From Saccharopolyspora rosea (GTDB lineage: Bacteria > Actinomycetota > Actinomycetes > Mycobacteriales > Pseudonocardiaceae): 64,000 nucleotides of DNA. The first letter of the stretch is position 1. The number at the start of each line of letters is the position of its first letter. Both the position numbers and the translations under genes were made by a program. Under the pieces are notes generated by a model, which was not told the DNA's origin, did no database searches, and saw only the letters and a program-made list of their open reading frames with translations. This document shows, in pieces, positions 44,201 through 52,480 of the stretch. The stretch spans positions 1,302,001 through 1,366,000 of the forward strand of contig NZ_CP102826.1 in the NCBI RefSeq assembly GCF_025643595.1, in the 5' to 3' direction.

Positions 44201-44812
44201 TCAGGTCGCGGGAGCCGGGTTGGGCGGTAGGTGGACCGTCATGATCAGGTCGCAGGTCCCGGTTCCCGAGCCGCGGTAGGCGTGCGGGGCGTCGCCGTCG
44301 AACGTGGCGGTCTGCCCGGCTTCGACGGTGTGCTCGGTGCCGTCGACGACCAGGACCATCCGGCCGGCGGTGACGCTGACGGTTTCCACCACGCCGGCCT
44401 GGTGGGGGTGGCTGGGGTATTCCTCGCCCGGTTCCAGCCGCCAGCGCCAGACCTCGACCGGGGCCGGGCCCGACGTCGTCAGCATCAGGCGGGCCTCGCC
44501 GCCCCGCTCTCCGGCCCACAGCGGTGCGACGTCCCCGGCGGCCACGACGCGGACGCGGCCCTCGGGCGGTCCCTGCATCAGGGCCGACACCGAGACGCCG
44601 AGGGTGTCGGCCAGCCGGACCAGGGTGGCCAGGTTCGGGTTGCCCTGGGCTTTCTCCAACGCGACCAGGGCGCCCTTGCTGACCTGGGCGCGCCGGCTGA
44701 GCTCGTCCAGCGACAGACCTGAGCGGACGCGGGCGGCCCGGACGTTGTGCGCGACCGTCCGCAGGGCCGCGGCCGTCTCCGGCATCTGATCACCATCCTC
44801 GTAGCCGGCCAT
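44201..44812 (-). CDS. HTH (XRE) - cupin transcriptional regulator
   Basis: 203 residues (ATG 44812; ATG 44785 also possible). Residues ~20-75 are an XRE HTH (GLSLDELSRRAQVSKGALVA); residues ~115-195 a cupin_2 barrel (EEYPSHPHQAGVVETVSVTA, then GDAPHAYRG). It faces a DMT transporter gene; the repeats in the 89-bp gap are the probable operator. The cupin likely binds a small ligand exported or imported by the transporter. Confidence 0.85.
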   Translation of the reverse strand: MAGYEDGDQMPETAAALRTVAHNVRAARVRSGLSLDELSRRAQVSKGALVALEKAQGNPNLATLVRLADTLGVSVSALMQGPPEGRVRVVAAGDVAPLWAGERGGEARLMLTTSGPAPVEVWRWRLEPGEEYPSHPHQAGVVETVSVTAGRMVLVVDGTEHTVEAGQTATFDGDAPHAYRGSGTGTCDLIMTVHLPPNPAPAT

Positions 44813-44823
44813 TCCAATGCACC

Positions 44824-44879
44824 GTTCGGTCGTTCGGTTGACCAGATCGGTCGGTCTGACGTACGTTTCGGTCGTTCTG
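44824..44879. promoter_or_regulatory. Three direct repeats, likely operator of the HTH-cupin regulator
   Basis: Three related motifs of the form TTCGGTCGTTC, ATCGGTCGGTC and TTCGGTCGTTC follow each other at 20-25 base spacing in the gap between the divergent regulator and transporter genes. Binding of the XRE-type regulator here would control both. Confidence 0.55.
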
Positions 44880-44901
44880 ATGGAATCGTAAGGGATGTGC
44901 T

Positions 44902-45738
44902 GTGATCGCTCTGCTGCTGGCCCTCGGCAGCTCGCTCGCGTACGGGTGCGCCGACTTCCTCGGCGGACTCGGCGCCCGCAAGGCTCATGTACTGCGCACC
45001 GTGATGATCGCGGCGCCGGCCAGCCTCGCCGTCGAACTGCTGCTGTGGCCGTTGCTCGGCGCTTCGTTCAGCGCCGCGGCCCTCGGTTGGGGTGCCGCAT
45101 CGGGGGTCGCCTCGGCCGCCGCGTTCGCCCTGCTCTACCGCACCCTGGCGATCGGCCCGATGAACGTGCTCTCGCCCGTGACCGCGCTGGTGTCGGCCGC
45201 GCTGCCCGTCGGCGTGGGGTTGCTGCAGGGGGAGCACCTGGCCATCGCCGGGCTGGTGGGTCTGCCGCTCGCGCTGGTGGCGGTGGTGCTGGTCAGCGCC
45301 GGGAACGGCGCGGGCTCGGTGCGCCCCTCGCGCACCGCACTGCTGCTGGCCTTCGGTGCGGGCGCCGCCATCGCCCTCCAACTGGTCTTCCTGCACCAGG
45401 CGCCCGCCGACAGCGGGGTCGCTCCGCTCATCGTGGGCCGGGCGGTCTCCTCGACCGTCACCCTGGGCGCCGCGGGGCTGATGCACCGCAAGCTGGGCCC
45501 CGAGCGGCCCGCGTACGCGACGTCGGCGGCCGCGGGCGCGCTCGACTCGATGGCGAACCTGCTGTTCCTGCTCGCCTCCCGCAGCGGGGACCTCGCCGTC
45601 GTCGCCGTGATCGTGGCCCTCTACCCGGCCGGCACGGTCCTGCTCGCCCGCGGCGTGCTCGCCGAGCGCATCCACCGAGGCCAGCTCGTCGGCCTGGGCA
45701 CCGCCGCCGTCGCCGTCAGCCTCCTCGCCCTGACCTGA
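44902..45738 (+). CDS. EamA/DMT-family transporter
   Basis: 278 residues, ten hydrophobic helices in two EamA halves. N-terminal LALGSSLAYGCADFLGGLGA and the internal YRTLAIGPMNVLSPVTALVS are typical of DMT exporters. Divergent from the cupin regulator that probably controls it. Substrate unknown. Confidence 0.82.
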   Translation: MIALLLALGSSLAYGCADFLGGLGARKAHVLRTVMIAAPASLAVELLLWPLLGASFSAAALGWGAASGVASAAAFALLYRTLAIGPMNVLSPVTALVSAALPVGVGLLQGEHLAIAGLVGLPLALVAVVLVSAGNGAGSVRPSRTALLLAFGAGAAIALQLVFLHQAPADSGVAPLIVGRAVSSTVTLGAAGLMHRKLGPERPAYATSAAAGALDSMANLLFLLASRSGDLAVVAVIVALYPAGTVLLARGVLAERIHRGQLVGLGTAAVAVSLLALT

Positions 45739-45929
45739 GCCGTTCTGACCTGGGCCGCGCCGGGGCCTGATCGCGCGCCGGAAACGGCCCCGCTGACCAG
45801 TGCTTTCGCGTGGCAGGCGGACCTCGTCGCGCCGGGCGGGCGAGCGCCGGTGCGCAGTACGGTGGTCTGGACTGCCGGTGCCGGCGGGGGGTGACTGGTT
45901 GCCAGGGGCGGAACGACCGCGAGGATGCA

Positions 45930-47420
45930 GTGCGGCAGGATGATCCATTGCTGGCCGGGCAGGTTCCCGATGCGGATCGGGATGTTCGGTTCCTGCTGGA
46001 CTCGGGTCGGGCCGCCGACGCCGGGGTGGTGTTCGACCGGATCGCCGCCGAGGCGCGCGTCGTGGACGCCCGCTGGGATCCGGCGGTCGTCCTGGCGCAC
46101 CGGGCCGTGCTGGCGTGGCAGTTGGGCCGGATTCCGCTCGCCCTGGAACTGGCCGCCGAGGGGTGGGCCAGCCTGGACGTGGACCAGGCCCGCGGGGTGA
46201 CCGCGGCGCAAGCCATCGGGATGCTCGGCTACCTGCTGGACACGGTGGGGGGTCACCGCGCCAGCTTGGGAATCCTCATGGAGTCGGTCGAGTTGGCTCG
46301 CCGGGCCGGTGACGCCGACACCTTGGCGCACTGCCTGTCGCGGGAGGCCGGCAGCCGCTTGATGTGGGCGCTGCGGGGGCCGGCCGACTCGGTTCGCGCT
46401 CGTCTCGTCGCACCTCTGGAGCTGTACGAGGAGGTGCTGTCCCTCGCCACCCCCGGACAGACGCGGCGCCGGGCGCTGGCCGGCAGCGCCCGGGCGTTGG
46501 TCGGCCTCGGCCGCGTCGCGGAAGCCGAGCCCCTCGCGACCCGGGGCCTGACCGCCAGCCAGGAGGCGGACGACCGGTACACCCTGTCCCTCGGGAACGT
46601 GGCGATGGCCGAGGTCCGCTGGCACCAGGGCCGCCTGTGCGACGCCCGGACCTTCGCCGCCCGAGCCGTCGACGCGGCGGACAGCATCCGGGACGCGAGG
46701 CTGTTGATCTGGTTCGCGGAGATCCTGGCGGCGATCTGCCGCGAACTGGGTGACCCGGTCTGCGAGGCGAATGCCCTGCGCCGAGCGGTTTCCGCGAGCC
46801 GCACGAAGATGCGGATGCTGCAGGAAGGGCTCGGTCAGGCGCTGGAGCAGCGCCGCGTCACGCTGCACGCCCAGGAGCAGGAAGCGGCCGCTCGGCAGGC
46901 AGCGGACCGGGACGCGCTGACCGCCCTGCTCAACCGGCGCGGCCTGGGGCGCCAGGCGGCGGCGCTGTTGCAGCAGGCCGTCGTGAACGAGCGGAAGCCC
47001 TGGCTCGCGCTGGTCGACATCGACCACTTCAAGGACATCAACGATCACGCGGGCCACCCCGCCGGGGATCGAGCCCTGCTGGAGGTGGCCCGGCTGCTGC
47101 TCCGCGAGAGCCGGACCGACGACGTCGTGTCCCGCTGGGCCGGCGACGAGTTCGTGGTGCTGCTCGTCGAGCACGGCGACGACGCCTCCTGCTCCGCGGG
47201 TCCGACCGCGGCCGAGCGGATCCGCCGCGCCGTCCACGACCACGACTGGCGGCTGGTGGTCGGTGACACCGCGCGACCGATCACGGTCAGCATCGGCGTC
47301 GCGACCGGACCGCCCCACCTCGATTCCCTCTTCACCGCCGCCGACCACGCCCTCTACCGCGCGAAACGAGCCGGCGGCAACCGCGTCGAGGTCGAGCTCG
47401 CACCGCTGCCCGAGCGCTAG
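45930..47420 (+). CDS. Diguanylate cyclase: TPR-like sensor plus GGDEF domain
   Basis: 496 residues from GTG 45930 (GAGGA upstream; GTG 45891 is an alternative). About 320 residues of TPR-like helices (WQLGRIPLALELAAEGWASL, LGRVAEAEPLATRGLTASQE) precede a GGDEF domain: DALTALLNRRGL, VDIDHFKDINDHAGHPAGD and active-site WAGDEFVVLL, with Ala for the first Gly. The general form is the actinobacterial CdgA/CdgB-like soluble type without PAS or membrane part. A hairpin follows. Confidence 0.85.
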   Translation: MRQDDPLLAGQVPDADRDVRFLLDSGRAADAGVVFDRIAAEARVVDARWDPAVVLAHRAVLAWQLGRIPLALELAAEGWASLDVDQARGVTAAQAIGMLGYLLDTVGGHRASLGILMESVELARRAGDADTLAHCLSREAGSRLMWALRGPADSVRARLVAPLELYEEVLSLATPGQTRRRALAGSARALVGLGRVAEAEPLATRGLTASQEADDRYTLSLGNVAMAEVRWHQGRLCDARTFAARAVDAADSIRDARLLIWFAEILAAICRELGDPVCEANALRRAVSASRTKMRMLQEGLGQALEQRRVTLHAQEQEAAARQAADRDALTALLNRRGLGRQAAALLQQAVVNERKPWLALVDIDHFKDINDHAGHPAGDRALLEVARLLLRESRTDDVVSRWAGDEFVVLLVEHGDDASCSAGPTAAERIRRAVHDHDWRLVVGDTARPITVSIGVATGPPHLDSLFTAADHALYRAKRAGGNRVEVELAPLPER

Positions 47421-47437
47421 GTGTATTACCTGTTTCA

Positions 47438-47479
47438 CAAGCGGCGTCAGCCGCTTTCTCTTTCGGTGAGCGGTCTCGC
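47438..47479 (+). terminator. Terminator hairpin within a dispersed 42-bp repeat (copy 1)
   Basis: AAGCGGC-GTCA-GCCGCTT forms a 7-bp stem followed by a T/C-rich run. The 30 bases 47450-47479 are identical to 62526-62555, and the hairpin arm is shared too; only two loop bases differ. So a mobile or conserved intergenic terminator cassette is used after two unrelated genes. Confidence 0.7.
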
Positions 47480-48019
47480 GACCCGCACCGCTGCGGGTTC
47501 TCAGCGGTCGTCTCGCGAGGACAGCCCCGACGCCGTGTATTGGGCATACATCAGGAGGGGCTCCCGGAGCCGATGTGACTGCGGCGCGCAGCGCCTCCTT
47601 GGGGGGCGGTGGTCGGGTGACGGGCGGGACGCTGAGGTTCCGCCACCGGCACCGCCACGCACAGCACTTCCGAAACACTCCCTAGCCGCCCGACGCCTCC
47701 CGGGTGCGATCAGCGCTTCGGCGGTCCTGGGGAAATTCCAGCCGAATCGCGGTCGTGGGGTGCTTGCGCGATCGGCGGTCGGAAACGGCGCTGTCCGGAT
47801 ATGCTCGGTGCGAGTGAGGTTTGTTCGTTCTCCGGGATTCGGGCGCGGCGAGGCGCGGGAGGCCGGTCCTCCGGCGGCTGCGAAAACCGCTGAAGTGGGT
47901 GGCAGGGCCTTGCTGTGCTGCGGCGGAGCCGCGGATGCGGGGCCGACGCGAACGGAGAAGTCGATCACGGGTGTTGATCTGTCCTGCCGGGTGCGCGCGG
48001 GTGCGGTAAATCCAGGGGC
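47480..48019. other. 540-bp intergenic region without a supported gene
   Basis: Frames are open on both strands, but their peptides are Arg/Pro-rich and lack motifs. The start of the region shares the dispersed repeat seen at 62.5 kb. Confidence 0.4.
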
Positions 48020-48307
48020 GTGACACAGACATCTGCGCGCCACCGCGCCGACTCGGAGATGGTCCGCGACCTGCTGTGGCGTTGCGCGAGGACCTCGGAT
48101 CGCGCCGAGCGGGCTGCGCTGTACGGCCGGTTGGCCTCGGTGCTGGAACGGCTGGCCGAGGATGCCCTCGCTGACGACCGCGACGCTGCGCGCAGGGAAC
48201 TGGCGGCCGGTTTGCGAGGGCAGTCCAGCATGCTCGGATTCGTCGCCGACATCGAGCGGCGCGATCTCGCTCGGGGAGCCACGTCGACGCGGCGGGCCGC
48301 CGGATAA
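48020..48307 (+). CDS. Small helical hypothetical protein
   Basis: 95 residues from GTG 48020. All-helical, charged (DLLWRCARTSDRAERAALYG, ERLAEDALADDRDAARREL). No motif. Convergent with the small gene ending at 48312. Confidence 0.45.
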   Translation: MTQTSARHRADSEMVRDLLWRCARTSDRAERAALYGRLASVLERLAEDALADDRDAARRELAAGLRGQSSMLGFVADIERRDLARGATSTRRAAG

Positions 48308-48311
48308 CGGG

Positions 48312-48527
48312 TCAGCGGGCGCCGAGCTGGAGGATCATGCGGTCGATGGCCGCGTCCAGGTCGGCCAGTCGGCGGTGCAGCACGTGGGCCTGGTCCGGGT
48401 CCGCGTCACGGATCCGCGCGGCCACCCTGCCGTACTCGGCGAGCATTGCGGGCAGTCCTTCGGGGTGGTCGAACCACGGCAACGCCTCCACGTGTCCCTC
48501 CGGCGAGAATCCGGGCGTCATCGTCAC
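48312..48527 (-). CDS. Small hypothetical protein
   Basis: 71 residues from GTG 48527 (ATG 48521 possible). HVEALPWFDHPEGLPAMLAE then a helical part (RRLADLDAAIDRMILQLGAR). No family recognised. The 48528-48896 gap upstream holds no other gene I can support. Confidence 0.4.
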   Translation of the reverse strand: MTMTPGFSPEGHVEALPWFDHPEGLPAMLAEYGRVAARIRDADPDQAHVLHRRLADLDAAIDRMILQLGAR

Positions 48528-48896
48528 GGCCCTGGGGTTGTCGCTGCGGTTCCACGATGACCTCGGAACCGCGTCCCGACCACCCGACGTGACCCGTGCC
48601 GGGTACATGCCAGCCCATCGCATGCACGCGCCGCGCCGTCGGACGGCTGATCGGTCCACTTCGGACTGCAAGTTTTTCCGCGCGGAGCGGGGGAAGGCCG
48701 TCGTCGACCGGTGCGGGGGCCTCGTGGCCGCGGCAGCACAGCGGCAGATCCACGCGCAGCCGGAGGCGGTTCGGACGATCGGCTTCGGTCGGCCGCTGGC
48801 GGTGCTGGTGGGCGGGATGCCGCCCACCTCGCCGACGCCTCCGAACCAGCGGAGCGCGGCGCCGCCCGTCCGCGGTTTCTGGTACTCGGTTGAGGC

Positions 48897-49673
48897 GTGG
48901 TGGATTCGGAGTCCGTGGTGCGCGAGCTGCGCGGTGCCGGGTGCGTGTTCGCCGAGGAGGAGGCGCGGTTGCTGGTGTCCGCGGCCCGCGATCCCGGCGA
49001 ACTGCGCGCCATGGTGGACCGGCGGGTCGCCGGGACGCCCTTGGAGCACGTGCTCGGATGGGTCGAGTTCTGCGGTGCGCGGGTCGTCGTGGAACCCGGG
49101 GTCTTCGTGCCGCGGCGGCGCACCGAGTTCCTGGTCCGGACCGCGGTGGCCGCGGCCGGGCCGGACGCGCGCGTCGTCGTGGACCTGTGCTGCGGTTCGG
49201 GGGCCGTAGGCGCGGCGGTCCACTCGGCTCTCGGGCGGGCGGAACTGCACGCGGTCGACGTCGACCCGGCCGCCGTGCGGTGCGCCCGGCGCAACGTCGA
49301 CGGCCGGGTGCACGAGGGCGACCTGTACGAGCCGCTGCCCGCGGAGCTGCGCGGGCGGGTCGACGTGCTCGTGGCCAATGCGCCGTACGTGCCCAGCGGG
49401 GCGATCGGGTCGATGCCGAGGGAGGCCCGCGACCACGAGCGGCGGATCGCGTTGGACGGCGGGGCGGACGGCCTGCGGGTGCAGCGCCGGGTGGCCGCCG
49501 GAGCGCCCGGGTGGCTGGCTCCGGGCGGGCGGTTGCTGGTGGAGACCGGCGAACGGCAGGCCGCCGGGCTCGCCGAGGTGTTCGCGGACGCCGGGTTGGA
49601 GCCGGAGGTGGTCCGGTCCGAGGAGGCGGACTGCACCGTCGTCGTCGGAAGTCGTGACGCCGGTGCTCGGTAG
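48897..49673 (+). CDS. HemK/PrmC-like methyltransferase
   Basis: 258 residues from GTG 48897. SAM-binding motif VVDLCCGSGAVGAAV and the substrate motif VANAPYVPSG, where NAPY replaces the usual NPPY of glutamine N5-methyltransferases. The N-terminal helical domain (GTPLEHVLGWVEFCG) matches the family. It is likely a second, PrmC-related enzyme with uncertain substrate; the Pro to Ala change in the active-site loop is notable. Confidence 0.8.
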   Translation: MVDSESVVRELRGAGCVFAEEEARLLVSAARDPGELRAMVDRRVAGTPLEHVLGWVEFCGARVVVEPGVFVPRRRTEFLVRTAVAAAGPDARVVVDLCCGSGAVGAAVHSALGRAELHAVDVDPAAVRCARRNVDGRVHEGDLYEPLPAELRGRVDVLVANAPYVPSGAIGSMPREARDHERRIALDGGADGLRVQRRVAAGAPGWLAPGGRLLVETGERQAAGLAEVFADAGLEPEVVRSEEADCTVVVGSRDAGAR

Positions 49674-49689
49674 GCGCCAGAATCCCTTC

Positions 49690-50520
49690 ATGATTCATGA
49701 CCGGTACTCGGCGCGAATGGTGGACATTCGAGGCGACGTGGATCTGGAGTCGCCGAACGCGGCGCGGATGTACGACTACTACCTCGGCGGCAAGGCGCAC
49801 CTGTCCGTCGACCAGGAAGCCGCCGAGCGGCAGCTCGCCGTCATCCCGAGCACGCGGGAATGGGCGCGGGCGAACCGGTCCTTCCTCCGCCGGGCCGTGC
49901 GGTACCTGGCCGGGCAGGGCATCGACCAGTTCCTCGACCTCGGCTCGGGCATTCCCACCGTCGGGAACGTGCACGAGGTGGCGCACGAGCTGAACCCGCG
50001 GGCGCGCGTGGCGTACGTGGACTTCGAGCCGGTCGCCGTCGCCCACGCCCGCTACCTGCTCGGCGACGATCCGCGCGTCACCGTCACGCAGGCCGACATC
50101 CGCGACCCGCAACAGGTGCTGGCCGCGCCGGGGGTGGCGGGCCTGCTGGACTTCACCCGCCCGGTCGGGGTGCTGGCCGTGGCGATCCTGCACTTCGTGG
50201 CCGACTCCGACGACCCGGCGGGAGTGGTGGCCGGCTACCGCGACGCCTGCGTGCCCGGCAGCCACCTGGCGGTGTCGCACCTGTCCCGGGTGACCTTCAC
50301 CGACGAGCAGCTGGCGCACGGCCACGCCATCTACAGCCGGACCAGCACGCCGGGGACGCTGCGCAGCAGGGAGGAGATCGCCGCGCTGCTGACCGGGTAC
50401 CAGCTCGTCGACCCCGGACTCGTGCTGCTGCCGCAGTGGCGCCCCGAGGAGCCGGTGGACGACGCGCTCGCGGCGAGCACCAACAGCTACGCGGGAGTCG
50501 GAGCGCTGTTCCCCGGATAA
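49690..50520 (+). CDS. DUF574-type SAM-dependent methyltransferase
   Basis: 276 residues from ATG 49690 (ATG 49717 possible). NAARMYDYYLGGKAHLSVDQ and FLDLGSGIPTVGNVHEVAHE, then YVDFEPVAVAHARYLLG define the actinobacterial DUF574/Methyltransf_19 family, which is expanded in streptomycetes and relatives. Substrates are unknown. Confidence 0.85.
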   Translation: MIHDRYSARMVDIRGDVDLESPNAARMYDYYLGGKAHLSVDQEAAERQLAVIPSTREWARANRSFLRRAVRYLAGQGIDQFLDLGSGIPTVGNVHEVAHELNPRARVAYVDFEPVAVAHARYLLGDDPRVTVTQADIRDPQQVLAAPGVAGLLDFTRPVGVLAVAILHFVADSDDPAGVVAGYRDACVPGSHLAVSHLSRVTFTDEQLAHGHAIYSRTSTPGTLRSREEIAALLTGYQLVDPGLVLLPQWRPEEPVDDALAASTNSYAGVGALFPG

Positions 50521-50562
50521 GCCGCACCGATTGCTCCTGGTGGCTCGGCACGCCCGAGAATC

Positions 50563-50579
50563 ATTCAGCTATGCTGAAT
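50563..50579. promoter_or_regulatory. Palindrome at the MarR gene start, likely operator
   Basis: ATTCAGC-TAT-GCTGAAT, 7-bp arms, four bases before the chosen MarR start. MarR proteins usually bind such palindromes over their own promoter. Confidence 0.6.
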
Positions 50580-50582
50580 ATT

Positions 50583-51032
50583 ATGCCTGGGGACGAGCTG
50601 CTGGGGACCGAGGCGGACCGGGAGGCCGCCGCCGAAGTGCGGCTGGGCGTCATGCGCCTGGCGCGCCGGCTGCACGCCGAACGCGATCCCGGGGACCTCA
50701 CGCTGGGTCGGCTCGCCGTGCTCGGCCGGCTGGAGCGGGACGGTCCCGCGACGACCAGCGCGCTGGCCGTCGCCGAACGCGTCACCCCGCAGTCGATGGC
50801 CCGCCTGGTGCAGTACCTCATCGACGCCGGGTTGGTGGAGCGCGATCAGGACCCCACCGACCGCCGAGCGGTGATCCTGCGGATCACCGAAGCAGGCCGG
50901 ACCCGGGTGCTGCGCGAGCGCCGCAAGCGCGAGGCGTGGCTCGCCGAGGCGATGGCCACCGAGCTCACCGGCGTCGAGCGCGACCTGCTGCTGCTCGCGG
51001 TCCGCCTGATGGACCGGCTGGCCGGGTCGTGA
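50583..51032 (+). CDS. MarR-family regulator
   Basis: 149 residues from ATG 50583 (an ATG at 50571 overlaps the palindrome). Winged helix with LGRLAVLGRLERDGPATTSA, then SMARLVQYLIDAGLVERDQD and the wing PTDRRAVILRITEAG. It precedes an MFS drug exporter gene by 32 bases, the usual repressor-exporter pair. Confidence 0.88.
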   Translation: MPGDELLGTEADREAAAEVRLGVMRLARRLHAERDPGDLTLGRLAVLGRLERDGPATTSALAVAERVTPQSMARLVQYLIDAGLVERDQDPTDRRAVILRITEAGRTRVLRERRKREAWLAEAMATELTGVERDLLLLAVRLMDRLAGS

Positions 51033-51064
51033 CGGGTCACGGGGGAGGAGCTGCCGGATCAACC

Positions 51065-52480
51065 ATGTCTCGAACAACGCACTCCAGGAAAGACAGCAAT
51101 GCTGAAGAAGTGACCGGGAGCACGGAGCTGTCCGGGCGCTTCATCACCCCGATCGCGTTCGGCACGATCCTGCAACCGCTGAACTCCTCGATGATCGCGG
51201 TCGCGCTGGTCGGCATCCGGGCCGACTTCCACGCCGGGGCCGCGGTGTCCTGGCTGGTCTCCGCGCTGTACCTGGCGACCGCCGTGGCCGCGCCCGCGAT
51301 GGGCCGGATCGCCGACGTGCTCGGTCCGCGCCGCACCAGCCTCGGCGGGCTGGCGCTGGTCGCGCTGGCGTCGGCCGCCGCGCCCTTCGCCCCGGACGTC
51401 GGCACGCTCGTGGTGTACCGGATCCTGATCGGCATCGGCACGGCCGCGCAGTACCCGTGCGGCGTGGCGATGGTGCGCCGCGCAGCCGACGAGCAGGACG
51501 CCCGGCCCAACAACGCGCTCGCCGCGCTGGCGGTGTGCTCCCAGGTCACGGCCGCGCTCGGGCCGACGCTGGGCGGGCTGCTGGTCGGCGGGCTGGACTG
51601 GCCGGGGGTGTTCTGGGTCAACGTCCCGCTCGCGGTCGTCGGTGCCGCGGTGATCCTGCGGTGGGGACCGGCGGACCCGCCGTCGCGCGGCGGCGGCAGG
51701 CTGCGGGCCCTGGCCGAGATCGACCCGGTCGGGATGCTGTTCTTCGCCGTGGCGATCACCGCCGTCATGTTCTGGCTGCTCTCCCTCGCCGAGCAGCCGA
51801 CGTGGTGGTGGCTCGCGGTCGCCGTCCCGGCCGTCGCGCTGACCGCGTGGTGGGGGCTGCGCGCCCGGACCCCGTTCCTCGACATGCGCCTGCTCGGCAA
51901 GCGCGCCCTGTCGTTCACCTACGTGCGCACGATCGTCACCTACACGGCGTTCTACTGCGTGTTCTACGGCCTGCCGCAGTGGTTGGAGGAGGCCCGCCAC
52001 CTCGACCCGACCAGCGCGGGACTCGTCGTGCTGCCGGTGGCCGCGATCGGTGCGCTGTCGACCCTGATCGCGACCCGGCTGCAACGCCGCCACGGCTTCC
52101 GCGCCGCGCTCGTCGTCGGAACCCTGGCGCTGTGCGCGGGCGGTCTGCTGCTCACCCTGCCGCACTCCACGTCGCCGGTGCTGGTGCTGCTGGGCGTCGC
52201 CGCGATGCTCGGCCTGCCGAACGGCTTCAACAACATGGGCAACCAGGGCGCGATGTACGCGGCGGCGCCCGCGGAACGCATGGGCGCCGCCTCCGGTCTG
52301 TACCGGACTTCGCAGTACGTCGGTGCGAACCTCGCTGCGGCGGTGCTGACCCTCGTCCTCGGCGCCCGCGCCGACGACGCGGGGCTGCACCACATGGGTC
52401 TGGCGGTCGCCGGGATCGCCGCCGTGCTGCTCGTGGCGTCGGTGCTGGGACTGGTGCGGGACCGCCTCGCTCAGCGGTAG
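51065..52480 (+). CDS. MFS drug exporter, DHA2-like (14-helix)
   Basis: 471 residues from ATG 51065. LQPLNSSMIAVALVGIRADF is the helix-1 motif and VYRILIGIGTAAQYPCGVAM the region near motif C; many hydrophobic helices follow. Probably repressed by the MarR protein encoded just upstream. Its end overlaps the end of the convergent selenium-binding protein gene by ten bases. Confidence 0.87.
   Translation: MSRTTHSRKDSNAEEVTGSTELSGRFITPIAFGTILQPLNSSMIAVALVGIRADFHAGAAVSWLVSALYLATAVAAPAMGRIADVLGPRRTSLGGLALVALASAAAPFAPDVGTLVVYRILIGIGTAAQYPCGVAMVRRAADEQDARPNNALAALAVCSQVTAALGPTLGGLLVGGLDWPGVFWVNVPLAVVGAAVILRWGPADPPSRGGGRLRALAEIDPVGMLFFAVAITAVMFWLLSLAEQPTWWWLAVAVPAVALTAWWGLRARTPFLDMRLLGKRALSFTYVRTIVTYTAFYCVFYGLPQWLEEARHLDPTSAGLVVLPVAAIGALSTLIATRLQRRHGFRAALVVGTLALCAGGLLLTLPHSTSPVLVLLGVAAMLGLPNGFNNMGNQGAMYAAAPAERMGAASGLYRTSQYVGANLAAAVLTLVLGARADDAGLHHMGLAVAGIAAVLLVASVLGLVRDRLAQR

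Noticed and set aside
47501-48043. 180-codon leftward gene in the intergenic region
   Set aside because: Low-complexity Arg/Pro peptide without a ribosome site or recognisable fold.
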